This document shows positions 7,289 to 13,916 of a DNA stretch of 13,940 bases, in pieces. Every line of letters starts with the position of its first letter. The stretch's first letter is position 1. The notes beneath the pieces are model-generated. The model did not search any database. It saw only the letters and a list, made by a program, of their open reading frames with translations, and was not told the origin of the DNA. A program made the position numbers and the translations under genes. This DNA is from Bacillota bacterium (GTDB lineage Bacteria > Bacillota > Dehalobacteriia > UBA4068): assembly GCA_030528765.1 (NCBI GenBank), contig JAUMYD010000031.1, forward strand, positions 1 to 13,940, in the 5' to 3' direction.

Positions 7289-7498
7289 CTATTCCTTCTC
7301 TATGCTGATGCATACGTCCGGGCATGTCCGGGCGCAGGCTGCGCAGCCGATGCAGGCTGCTTCATCTCCCAGCTCTGCAGGCTGGTATCCTTTGCTGTTC
7401 AAACCCGTCTTCGACAGGCTCAGCAGCTGCTTGGGGCAGGCACGCACGCAGAGGCCGCAGCCCTTGCAGCGTTCCCGCTCGATCTTCAGTTTTACCAT
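7289..7498 (-). CDS. 2-oxoacid:ferredoxin oxidoreductase, delta subunit (2x[4Fe-4S] ferredoxin)
   Basis: Small electron-transfer subunit of 69 residues that relays electrons from the TPP site to external ferredoxin. Two classic cluster motifs are present: C11-C14-C17-C21 (CKGCGLCVRACP) and C49-C52-C55-C59 (CIGCAACARTCP), separated by 27 residues. I chose ATG 7498 because GAGGAGG precedes it by about 8 bases; an in-frame ATG at 7534 would add 12 residues, overlaps the likely promoter and has no ribosome binding site. It is the first gene of the operon that continues through alpha, beta, gamma and ilvE. Equivalent to KorD/VorD, called VorC in methanogens. Confidence 0.92.
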   Translation of the reverse strand: MVKLKIERERCKGCGLCVRACPKQLLSLSKTGLNSKGYQPAELGDEAACIGCAACARTCPDVCISIEKE

Positions 7499-7534
7499 TG
7501 CGTTTACCTCCTCGATCTTTCGTTCCAGGAACAA

Positions 7535-7564
7535 ACTATATTTATAAGAAAACTCTTTTGTGAA
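7535..7564 (-). promoter_or_regulatory. candidate promoter of the oxidoreductase-ilvE operon
   Basis: On the minus strand TTCACA (complement of 7559-7564; 5 of 6 to TTGACA) and TATAGT (complement of 7535-7540; 5 of 6 to TATAAT) are 18 bases apart, in an AT-rich stretch 37 bases before the start codon of the delta subunit. Just upstream is the palindrome AAACGTTT (7574-7581), weakly reminiscent of a catabolite-control (cre) core, but I do not call an operator. Confidence 0.45.
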
Positions 7565-7616
7565 GCCTTGGGAAAACGTTTAAAAGCTTAAAACCTTTAA
7601 ATCCCTTCTTCTTTGT

Positions 7617-7649
7617 AAAAGTTCGGGGCGCGAAGAGCGCGCCGAACTT
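7617..7649 (-). terminator. possible terminator of ptb-buk
   Basis: AAGTTC..GGCGCG (7619-7632) pairs with CGCGCC-GAACTT (7638-7649), leaving a two-base GG bulge and a 5-base loop. On the minus strand the stem ends ...GAACTTTT, a short T run, about 110 bases past the buk stop. It is GC-rich and stable, but the T tract is weak, so the call is tentative. Confidence 0.45.
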
Positions 7650-7750
7650 GGGAGAAGCAAGAAACTTTTTATTTTTGGACTTAGCTTTCAAATGCTGAAA
7701 AGGCCAAAAATAAGTGTTTTTTCGCTTCCTTTTTTTAAAAAAAGGAAGGA
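7644..7750. repeat. diverged relative of the intergenic repeat, with 24-bp palindrome
   Basis: This stretch has the same order as copies A and B: CTTGGGAGAAGCAAGAAACTTT, then a T-rich spacer, then an AAGTNTTTTTNGCTTC-like segment that runs into a hairpin. GAAGCAAGAAACTT matches GAAGCGAGAAACTT of the other copies in 13 of 14 bases. The final hairpin, 7725-7748, is a perfect palindrome (CTTCC, seven T, seven A, GGAAG). The middle is not alignable by eye, so shared origin is likely but unproven. Outside this, 7499-7759 holds only the promoter and the hairpin at 7617-7649. Confidence 0.45.
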
Positions 7751-7759
7751 CTTTTTGCC

Positions 7760-8833
7760 TTAATAAGTCCGGGCTTCTTCCTCGCCGCGGAGGACGCGTT
7801 CTGCGCCTTCCTTCAGGGCAGTGAGCTCATCTTCACCGGGGTAGACGGTGACAGGTGCCAGGAAGCTGACCTGTTCCTTGATCCAGCCCATGAGCATTTC
7901 GTCATAAGCCAGGCCGCCGGTGAGGATGATCTGATCCACCTTACCACAGAGCACAGCGCCCATGGCGCCGATCTCCTTCGCGATCTGGTACGCCATGCCG
8001 TGATAGACCAGCTCGGCATATTCATCGCCCTGCTGCACCCGCTCGTTGATAGCGCGGCCATCAGTGGTGCCCAGGTAGGCAGCCAGGCCGCCGCCGCCGC
8101 TCATCAGCTTGCGCAGCTCCTTGGTATCACCCATGGCACCGCTTTCCACCAGCTGCAGGATGTTGATGAAGGGCAGGGAGCCGGTGCGCTCGGCGGAGTA
8201 AGGGCCTTCGCCATCGGTGCCGTTGCTCACATCCACCACCTGACCCTGCTTATGGGCGCCCACGGTGATGCCGCCGCCCATATGGGCCACGATCAGGTTC
8301 AGTTCATCATATTTTTTACCGTTTTCCGCTGCAAAGCGGCGAGCCATAGCCTTCTGGTTCAGGGCATGAAAAACACTGCGGCGGGGAATATCGGGATGAC
8401 CGGAAAGACGGGCCATGTCGCAGAGCTCATCCACCACGCCCGGATCCACCACATAGGCGGGCAGGCCCAGGGGTTTGGCCACCTTATCCGCCAGAATGGC
8501 CCCCAGATTGCAGGCATGGGTGCCGTAGCGGCAGGCCAGCAGATCCTCCAGCATAGCCTCATTCACCGCATAGGTACCACTCTGGATGGGGCGGGTCAGC
8601 CCGCCGCGGCCGACCACGGCATCCAGGCTTTCCAGGCTGATCTCATTCCGCTCCAGGAAGGAGAGGATCAGCGGCAGGCGGAATTCCGCGTTCTCTGCCA
8701 GTGTCTTGATGGGTGCCAGCTCCTCCCGGCTGTGGCGCAGGGTCTCATTGCAGAGCACTTCTTCCCCTTGGAACACAGCAGCCTTGGTGGAGGTAGAGCC
8801 GAAATTCATCGTCAGGATGCGATATCCACTCAT
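7760..8833 (-). CDS. buk: butyrate (branched-chain acyl) kinase
   Basis: Acetokinase-family kinase that turns acyl phosphate plus ADP into free acid and ATP, the substrate-level phosphorylation step. It has 357 residues, matching butyrate kinases (about 355) rather than acetate kinases (about 400). ASKHA-fold motifs are NFGSTSTK (10-17), VGRGGL (74-79), AHMGGGI (183-189), DGEGPYSAERTG (207-218), GGGGLAAYLGTTDGR (246-260) and the adenosine motif IILTGGLAYD (302-311). GAGGAG precedes ATG 8833. It lies 28 bases after ptb in the same operon. Family members take butyrate, isobutyrate, valerate and isovalerate; the neighbouring BCAA genes make branched-chain acids the more likely products here. Confidence 0.95.
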   Translation of the reverse strand: MSGYRILTMNFGSTSTKAAVFQGEEVLCNETLRHSREELAPIKTLAENAEFRLPLILSFLERNEISLESLDAVVGRGGLTRPIQSGTYAVNEAMLEDLLACRYGTHACNLGAILADKVAKPLGLPAYVVDPGVVDELCDMARLSGHPDIPRRSVFHALNQKAMARRFAAENGKKYDELNLIVAHMGGGITVGAHKQGQVVDVSNGTDGEGPYSAERTGSLPFINILQLVESGAMGDTKELRKLMSGGGGLAAYLGTTDGRAINERVQQGDEYAELVYHGMAYQIAKEIGAMGAVLCGKVDQIILTGGLAYDEMLMGWIKEQVSFLAPVTVYPGEDELTALKEGAERVLRGEEEARTY

Positions 8834-8861
8834 TTTCTTAACTCCTCTGTTTCATTTTGCA

Positions 8862-9758
8862 CTAGCAGACAGCCATAGCCAGGGCGATGGAATTCAGCTT
8901 AGCCTCATCCGAATCCGCCCGGGAGGTGAGCACGATGGGCGCAGCAGCGCCCAGCAGGATGCCTGCATTCTCTGCCCCGGCAAAAAAGACCAGGGCCTTA
9001 TAAAGCACATTACCGACTTCGATGTAGGGGACCAGCAGAATATCCGCATGGCCGGCATCCGGATCCTGAATGCCCTTATGCCGGGCAGCCTCCGGGCTGA
9101 CAGCGTTATCCAGGGCCAGGGGGCCAAGGATGCGGCAGCCGCTCAGCTCACCGCTGCGGTTCATCTGCACCAGGGCATCCGCATCCAGGGTAGCGGCCAT
9201 TTTGGGGTTGATTTTTTCCACAGCGCAGAGCGCAGCCACGATGGGCTCTTCCAGCCCCAGGCGCTGAGCCACTTCCACAGAATTGCGGACGATGGCAGCC
9301 TTTGCCTCCAGATCCGGGCTGATGTTCATGGCGGCATCCGTCACAAAGACCAGCTTCTCCCGGCCGGGCACCCGGAAAAGCGCCAGGTGGGAAAGAACAG
9401 GGGATTTCCGCAGGCCCTGCTCCTTATCCAGAACAGCCTTCAGCAGCACGGAGGTATCCACCAGGCCCTTCATCAGCACCTGGGCACTGCCCTCCCGAAC
9501 CAGACGCACGGCAGTCCGGCAGGCCTCTGCGGGCTCCGCTTCCTGCACATAGCCGTAATCCTGATCCGCCAGGCCTTCTTCGGCCTGGATCTCCTTGATT
9601 TTTTCCACATCCCCCACCAGGATGGCTTTGGCCCAGCCGGCCTTCACAGCGGCATCCACGGCCCGAAGCACCTCCGCATCGGCAGCGGCAGCCACAGCCA
9701 GCGTGCGGCTTTCAGCCCCGGCCAGGCGGGTTTTTATCTCGTCAAAGCTCTGAATCAT
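8862..9758 (-). CDS. ptb: phosphate butyryltransferase (phosphate acyltransferase)
   Basis: Converts acyl-CoA plus phosphate to acyl phosphate plus CoA and feeds the kinase downstream. At 298 residues it has the length of Ptb (about 300). Family features include the N-terminal Rossmann-like half ending LVREGSAQVLMKGLVDTSVLLKAV (about 85-108), where MKGL-T/S is characteristic, then SHLALFRVPG, FVTDAAMNI with the Pta/Ptb TDAA/N signature (137-145), and the C-terminal HADILLVPYIEVGNVLYKAL, GILLGAAAPIVLTSRADS. GGAGG lies 5-8 bases before ATG 9758. First gene of the ptb-buk operon, with a TTGACA-containing promoter and a roughly 115-base leader. Clostridial Ptb enzymes accept short and branched acyl-CoAs; specificity cannot be read from the sequence. 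Confidence 0.95.
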   Translation of the reverse strand: MIQSFDEIKTRLAGAESRTLAVAAAADAEVLRAVDAAVKAGWAKAILVGDVEKIKEIQAEEGLADQDYGYVQEAEPAEACRTAVRLVREGSAQVLMKGLVDTSVLLKAVLDKEQGLRKSPVLSHLALFRVPGREKLVFVTDAAMNISPDLEAKAAIVRNSVEVAQRLGLEEPIVAALCAVEKINPKMAATLDADALVQMNRSGELSGCRILGPLALDNAVSPEAARHKGIQDPDAGHADILLVPYIEVGNVLYKALVFFAGAENAGILLGAAAPIVLTSRADSDEAKLNSIALAMAVC

Positions 9759-9777
9759 CTTCTCCTCCTGCTTTTCC

Positions 9778-9794
9778 GGCAGGGAACCCCTGCC
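9778..9794 (-). promoter_or_regulatory. hairpin in the ptb-buk leader
   Basis: GGCAGGG-(3)-CCCTGCC is a perfect 7-bp stem with a three-base loop, about 8 bases upstream of the ptb Shine-Dalgarno sequence in the predicted 5' leader. It has no T tract. It may stabilise the mRNA or shape ribosome access; there is no resemblance to a known riboswitch that I can see. Confidence 0.4.
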
Positions 9795-9830
9795 AAATCC
9801 ATTTTCACAGGCTGAAGAGAGGAAGTAGAT

Positions 9831-9859
9831 TTGCTTTTTATCTTCGCCTATGGTATGAT
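9831..9859 (+). promoter_or_regulatory. candidate promoter of the GntR regulator gene
   Basis: TTGCTT (9831-9836) and TATGAT (9854-9859; 5 of 6 to TATAAT) are 17 bases apart on the plus strand, about 95 bases before the regulator start. The -10 lies inside the left arm of the inverted repeat at 9854-9883. The -35 is only moderate, so the promoter is a candidate. Confidence 0.4.
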
Positions 9860-9883
9860 GTAAAACATCCTTACGACATCATA
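9854..9883. promoter_or_regulatory. candidate operator: inverted repeat TATGATGT-N14-ACATCATA
   Basis: TATGATGT at 9854-9861 and ACATCATA at 9876-9883 are perfect 8-base inverted repeats; flanking GGTA... and ...TTACC extend the symmetry imperfectly. The left arm contains the candidate -10 of the regulator gene, and the right arm overlaps the -10 of the ptb promoter. A dimeric regulator bound here could block both genes. The neighbouring GntR/FadR protein is the natural candidate, but the arms are 22 bases apart centre to centre, longer than the compact operators of typical FadR-family members. Confidence 0.45.
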
Positions 9884-9910
9884 TTACCTTATACAGAGAT
9901 ACTATGTCAA
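9881..9910 (-). promoter_or_regulatory. promoter of ptb-buk
   Basis: On the minus strand a perfect TTGACA (complement of 9905-9910) is followed after 18 bases by TAATAT (complement of 9881-9886). Transcription would start near 9874, giving a leader of about 115 bases before ptb. A direct repeat AAGACWTG at 9909-9916 and 9929-9936, 20 bases apart, flanks the -35 and could be a second binding site. Confidence 0.6.
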
Positions 9911-9954
9911 GACTTGTTTTTTATAGGTAAGACATGTATTTATCAGGAGGAAAA

Positions 9955-10653
9955 ATGTCTGTGAAGCCAAGCCTGGCAGAACGAGCAGCCAATGAGATTT
10001 TCGCAATGATTTCCGGCTCTCCCGGTTATCAGGAGGGGGAAAAACTGCCCAATGAAGGAGAGCTGGGGCAGATACTGGGGGTCAGCCGCACCACACTCAG
10101 AGAAGCCATCCGCCTGCTGGTGGCCAGAGGGATCCTGGAGGTGCGCCGGGGCACAGGCACCTTTGTCACCAGCCGGGCCCGCCTCAGCGGGGATATGGGC
10201 CTTTCCCAGCTGGAGGCAGTGCGCATCCGCCTGAATGACCTTTTTGAGCTGCGCATGATGTTTGAACCGCAGACCGCAGCCCTGGCCTGCCTGCGGGCCA
10301 ATGAGGAGGAGCTGTCGGATATCCAGGCCAAGGCGGAGAAGGTGGAGAAAAATATCCACTCCGGCGGGAACTGGGCGGAAGCGGATCAGGAGCTGCACAA
10401 TGCTCTGGCCATGGCCTCCCACAATCAGTTTATGTGCATGCTGCTGCCCATCATTACCAATGCCATCTCCGATACCTGGCACACCTATGCGGAGAATGCT
10501 GCCCTGGCTGACATGACCCTGGCGGACAACCGGCTCATCCTCAATGCCCTGATGAACCGGGATCACAGCGGCTGCCGCTATGCCATGGCCCTGCATATCC
10601 ACCACACCATCATCGCCCTGGGCCTGGGTGGGGAAAATGATGTGCTCTTCTAA
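9955..10653 (+). CDS. FadR-family (GntR) transcriptional regulator with FCD domain
   Basis: DNA-binding repressor or activator of 232 residues. Residues 5-72 form the GntR winged helix (GEKLPNEGELGQILGVSRTTLREAIRLL, RRGTGTFVT). Residues about 93-222 form the all-helical FCD ligand domain. FCD metal ligands are usually D, H, H, H; here D144 and H148 (ADQELH) and H214 (MALHI) are kept, but the third histidine, normally in an EHRAILDAL-like motif, is N192 in LADNRLILNAL. Start ATG 9955 is favoured by AGGAGG at 9945-9950; an ATG at 9934 has none. Divergent from ptb-buk with shared control sequence, so ptb-buk (and itself) are probable targets. The effector may be an acyl-CoA, a 2-oxoacid or a branched-chain acid; unknown. 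Confidence 0.9.
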   Translation: MSVKPSLAERAANEIFAMISGSPGYQEGEKLPNEGELGQILGVSRTTLREAIRLLVARGILEVRRGTGTFVTSRARLSGDMGLSQLEAVRIRLNDLFELRMMFEPQTAALACLRANEEELSDIQAKAEKVEKNIHSGGNWAEADQELHNALAMASHNQFMCMLLPIITNAISDTWHTYAENAALADMTLADNRLILNALMNRDHSGCRYAMALHIHHTIIALGLGGENDVLF

Positions 10654-10685
10654 CCCCACAGCCTCCGCAGGCCCTGAATGGGCAG

Positions 10686-10727
10686 AAAAAGATATACCGA
10701 TATTCATATATCGATATATCTTTTTTT
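10686..10727 (+). terminator. AT-rich intrinsic terminator of the regulator gene
   Basis: AAAAAGATATACCGATAT (10686-10703) pairs with ATATCGATATATCTTTTT (10708-10725), with one mismatch and a TCAT loop, and runs into a T tract to 10727. It lies 33 bases after the stop codon. Low GC is unusual, but length and T tract support termination; the A run on the 5' side would let it act on the other strand too. Confidence 0.75.
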
Positions 10728-10995
10728 AAATAAGACAGAAATACTCCAGCACAGTGAACGTGTTCTATTTTGCCAAAAGCAGCAAAAGGAATGCGTTCTT
10801 TCTTTTTATGAAAAAACACCTGCCTCTTCCCCAAGGAAGAAATCGCTTTTAGCTGCCCTTTTTCTTCCGTACCCTGAAGGGAGCGGCCCTGAAAAGCAAA
10901 ATTTGCTGAAAAATTTCCAAGATAGTGGAGGTTTCATGAAAATCAACTAGAACAATACACTATGTAACAAAATTTTCAAAAAACATTTCTCAGCC

Positions 10996-11024
10996 TTGCC
11001 CTGTTTCTCTTCTTATGTTAATAT
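10996..11024 (+). promoter_or_regulatory. candidate promoter of the rnf operon
   Basis: TTGCCC (10996-11001) and TAATAT (11019-11024) are separated by 17 bases, 37 bases before the rnfC start. The same -10 hexamer occurs in the ptb promoter. The rest of 10728-10995 is AT-rich and holds no gene or clear motif that I can support. Confidence 0.5.
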
Positions 11025-11060
11025 ATACCAGCTAAATCGGATTTTCAGCAAGGAGGAGCC

Positions 11061-12377
11061 ATGAAAAAAAGGCGATTCAGCAGCCATCTTCCCGGGGTCA
11101 GCGTATCCCATCATAAAGAGACTGCAAATATTCCAATCATTCCCATGCCCACCCCGAAAAAGGTCATCATCCCCATGATCCAGCAGATCGGCGCGGAATG
11201 CCAGCCGCTGGTGAAGAAGGGGGATCATGTGCTGGTGGGCCAGACCATCGGCGATACTGAGCAAAAGATCAGTGCGCCCATCCACGCTTCCGTCTCCGGC
11301 ACCGTCACTGCCGTTCAGGAATTCGTCACCACCCAGAATGTGGTCACTTATGCGATCCATATCGAATCCGACGGCAAGCAGGAGCTGGACCCCTCTGTGC
11401 AGCCGCCTCAGGTGGACAGCCTGGAAAGCTTCATCACTGCAGTTCGGCGCTCCGGCCTGGTGGGCCTGGGCGGCGCGGGCTTTCCCTCCCACGCAAAGCT
11501 GAGCCCTAAAGTGCTGAACAGCCTGCACACCCTGGTGGTGAACGCAGCGGAATGCGAGCCCTACATCACTGCGGATAACCGCGCCATGGTGGAATACACC
11601 AAGCACCTCTTCCTGGCCATCGAAACGGTCATGCAATACCTGGAGCTGGATCAGGCCTTTATCGGCGTGGAACGGAACAAGCCGGAGGCCATTGCCCTGC
11701 TCCGGAAACGGGAAACGGATAAGATCAAGGTGAAGGTCCTGCCCACCCGCTACCCCCAGGGCGGCGAAAAGGTCATGATCTATGAGATCACCGGCCAGGT
11801 CATCCAGGAAGGTAAGCTGCCCGGGGATTACGGCGTGCTGGTGATGAATGTTTCCTCTCTGGCCTTTTTGGGTCAGTTCCTGGAGACCGGCATGCCCCTG
11901 GTGAACAAATGGCTGACCGTTGCCGGCTCTGCCATTGCCATCCCCAAAAACGTGCTGGTCCCTCTGGGCACCATCTACCGGGATATCATCGATTTCTGCG
12001 GCGGCTATTCCACAGAGCCGGGGGAGATCTTCATGGGCGGCCCCATGATGGGTATTTCCGTTTTCAATGATAATTTCCCGGTGCTGAAGAACAACAATGC
12101 CATCATCGCCCTGGCCAAGGAGGATGTTTATACACCCAAAGAATCCCCCTGCATCAACTGCGGCAAATGCATCCAGGCCTGCCCCCTGCGGCTGATGCCC
12201 TGCCTCTTTGACCGTGCCGGCCAAGTGGGCGATGTGGAGACCCTGCGCACCCTGAAGATCAATCTCTGCATGGAATGCGGCTGCTGCGCCTATGTCTGCC
12301 CGGCAGACCGGCAGCTGGTTCTTGCGAACAAGCTTGGCAAAAAGCTTCTGCGGGAAGCACAGCAAAAAGGCAAATAA
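11061..12377 (+). CDS. rnfC: Rnf complex subunit C (NADH-oxidising/NAD+-reducing, Fe-S)
   Basis: Membrane-associated subunit of the ferredoxin:NAD+ oxidoreductase, carrying the NAD(H) site on the cytoplasmic side. It has 438 residues, the compact clostridial form without the long Ala-rich C-terminal tail of gamma-proteobacterial RnfC. An N-terminal RnfC barrel-sandwich region (to about 110) is followed by the complex-I-51K-like NADH/FMN fold with GLVGLGGAGFPSHAKL (132-147) and NAAECEPY (161-168), an SLBB-like segment (about 250-310), and two [4Fe-4S] motifs: C364-C367-C370-C374 and C403-C406-C409-C413. AGGAGG precedes ATG 11061. First gene of the rnfCDGE... operon; candidate promoter just upstream. 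Confidence 0.96.
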   Translation: MKKRRFSSHLPGVSVSHHKETANIPIIPMPTPKKVIIPMIQQIGAECQPLVKKGDHVLVGQTIGDTEQKISAPIHASVSGTVTAVQEFVTTQNVVTYAIHIESDGKQELDPSVQPPQVDSLESFITAVRRSGLVGLGGAGFPSHAKLSPKVLNSLHTLVVNAAECEPYITADNRAMVEYTKHLFLAIETVMQYLELDQAFIGVERNKPEAIALLRKRETDKIKVKVLPTRYPQGGEKVMIYEITGQVIQEGKLPGDYGVLVMNVSSLAFLGQFLETGMPLVNKWLTVAGSAIAIPKNVLVPLGTIYRDIIDFCGGYSTEPGEIFMGGPMMGISVFNDNFPVLKNNNAIIALAKEDVYTPKESPCINCGKCIQACPLRLMPCLFDRAGQVGDVETLRTLKINLCMECGCCAYVCPADRQLVLANKLGKKLLREAQQKGK

Positions 12378-12407
12378 GCTCTCAGAAACAGAAAAAGAGG
12401 TAATTCC

Positions 12408-13367
12408 ATGAGCAAAAATCTGATCGTCCAGGCAGCGCCGCATATCCATTCCTCGGAAAACACTTCCCGGATCATGGCTCTGGTGCTGATCTCCCTGGTT
12501 CCGGCCTCAATAGCCTCCATCTGGCTGTTCGGCCTGCGTGCTTTGTTACTGATTCTCTGCTGCGTGGCGGGCTGCGTGGGCTTTGAATACCTGGCCTGCC
12601 GCATCATGAAGCGCCCCAATCCCATCGGGGATCTGAGCGCTGCCGTCACCGGCCTTCTGCTGGCACTGAACCTGCCCGTGACCATGCCCATTCCCCTGGC
12701 ACTGGTGGGCTGCTTCTTTGCCATCGTCATCGTGAAGCAGCTCTTCGGCGGCATCGGGCAGAACTTTGCCAATCCGGCCATCACTGCCCGTGTTATGCTG
12801 CTGGCCTCCTTCGCCGGGCCCATGACCAACTGGGTCATGCCCCGCCAGCTGGCCATGGATGCCGTCAGCTCCGCCACCCCCCTGGGTCTGCTGGATCAGG
12901 GCGCGGAGGTGCTTCCTTCCTATTGGGAACTGTTCATCGGCCTGCACAGCGGCTCCATGGGTGAGACCTGCATCGCCGCCCTGCTGCTCGGCGGCATCTT
13001 CCTGCTGATCACCAAGGTGATCCACCCCGTGATCCCCCTGACCTACCTGGGCAGCGTTGCCGTTTTCAGCCTGCTGCTGGGGCAGGATCCCCTCTTCCAG
13101 CTGATGAGCGGCGGCGTGGTGCTGGGCGCATTCTTCATGGCCACGGATTACAGCACATGCCCCCTGACCAGCAGCGGCAGATTCGTCTTTGCCCTGGGCT
13201 GCGGCCTGCTGACCGTTGCCATCCGCAGCTTCGGCAATTATCCGGAAGGGGTATCCTTCTCCATTCTGCTGATGAATCTGTTCACGCCTCTGATTGACCG
13301 CTGCTTCGTCACCCGTCCCTTTGGCGGCCTGGTGGCAAAAGCGAAGAAAGGAGGGGCTTCCAAATAA
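12408..13367 (+). CDS. rnfD: Rnf complex subunit D (membrane, covalent FMN)
   Basis: Integral membrane subunit, 319 residues with about nine hydrophobic segments (for example 22-40, 44-64, 76-110, 187-203, 210-225, 232-246, 257-273). The conserved loop PNPIGDLSAAVTGLLLALNLP (70-90) and GGIGQNFANPAITARV (114-129) are family markers. Covalent FMN is expected on T157 in DAVSSATPLG; the common motif is SGAT, so the second residue is Ser here. An AGAGGT ribosome binding site lies 6 bases upstream of ATG 12408. It follows rnfC by 30 bases and overlaps rnfG by one base. Helps move ions as electrons pass through the membrane part. Confidence 0.95.
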   Translation: MSKNLIVQAAPHIHSSENTSRIMALVLISLVPASIASIWLFGLRALLLILCCVAGCVGFEYLACRIMKRPNPIGDLSAAVTGLLLALNLPVTMPIPLALVGCFFAIVIVKQLFGGIGQNFANPAITARVMLLASFAGPMTNWVMPRQLAMDAVSSATPLGLLDQGAEVLPSYWELFIGLHSGSMGETCIAALLLGGIFLLITKVIHPVIPLTYLGSVAVFSLLLGQDPLFQLMSGGVVLGAFFMATDYSTCPLTSSGRFVFALGCGLLTVAIRSFGNYPEGVSFSILLMNLFTPLIDRCFVTRPFGGLVAKAKKGGASK

Positions 13368-13915
13368 TGAACAAAGATATGATCAAGCCCCCGGTGGTGC
13401 TGACGCTGATCTGCCTGATCGTCTGCGCCGCCCTGGTGCTCACCTATCAATTCACCCTGCCCATGATCGAAGCCTCCAAGGCTGCGGCAGCTGATGCCAG
13501 CCGCCGGGAGGTCCTGGCAGAGGCCAGCGAATTTGTTGAGCTTCCGCTGGAAGAAGCCATCACCGCCGGCATCGGCCAGGTAACAGCCATCAGCGAAGGC
13601 AAGGCCAACGGCCAGACTGTGGGCTGGGTCTTCACCAGCAATGCAAAGGGCTACGGCGGTGCCGTCGTTGTGATGTGCGGCATAGATACCGAAGGCATGC
13701 TGACCAAGGTGAAGGTCACCGAACACAGCGAGACCCCCGGCCTGGGCAGCAAGGTCGCTGACCCCAGCTACACGGATCAGTTCAGCGCTGCGGATCGCGA
13801 TGGCGCTGCGCAGATCGATGCCATCAGCGGCGTGACCTACACCTCCACCGCAGTGAAGGCTTCCATCGAGGCTGCCTACGCTGCTTACGAAAAAATGGCA
13901 AAGGAGGAGATCTGA
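13367..13915 (+). CDS. rnfG: Rnf complex subunit G (periplasmic-side FMN protein)
   Basis: 182-residue protein with one N-terminal membrane anchor (about 9-28) and an FMN-binding domain facing outward. The flavinylation motif is DAISGVTYTSTAV (151-163), with FMN expected on T157; Val replaces the usual Ala of SGAT. GYGGAVVVMCGID (96-108) and HSETPGLGSKV (120-130) are typical of RnfG/NqrC. The start overlaps the rnfD stop by one base (TAATG), with AAAGGAGGGG in the end of rnfD serving as ribosome binding site, so translation is probably coupled. A TGAGATG junction leads to rnfE. Confidence 0.95.
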   Translation: MNKDMIKPPVVLTLICLIVCAALVLTYQFTLPMIEASKAAAADASRREVLAEASEFVELPLEEAITAGIGQVTAISEGKANGQTVGWVFTSNAKGYGGAVVVMCGIDTEGMLTKVKVTEHSETPGLGSKVADPSYTDQFSAADRDGAAQIDAISGVTYTSTAVKASIEAAYAAYEKMAKEEI

Positions 13916-13916
13916 G

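Noticed and set aside
7571..7584. Catabolite-control (cre)-like sequence around AAACGTTT
   Set aside because: Only the short palindromic core matches; AT-rich surroundings make a chance match likely.
7760..9758. Ptb-Buk as proof of classical butyrate production
   Set aside because: No acetyl-CoA-to-butyryl-CoA genes are in the window and the neighbours point to branched-chain acyl-CoA; butyrate remains possible but unproven.
10678..10950. Plus-strand frame of 90 codons between the regulator and rnfC
   Set aside because: It starts within the regulator's terminator region, lacks a ribosome binding site and shows no domain; treated as non-coding.
10959..10968. ACTATGTAAC upstream of rnf resembling ACTATGTCAA in the ptb promoter
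   Set aside because: Only about seven to nine shared bases with no symmetry; not enough to claim a shared operator.
11013..12449. Long minus-strand open frame opposite rnfC
   Set aside because: It lies over a clear rnfC with Fe-S motifs, has no ribosome binding site and no recognisable domain; antisense shadow.
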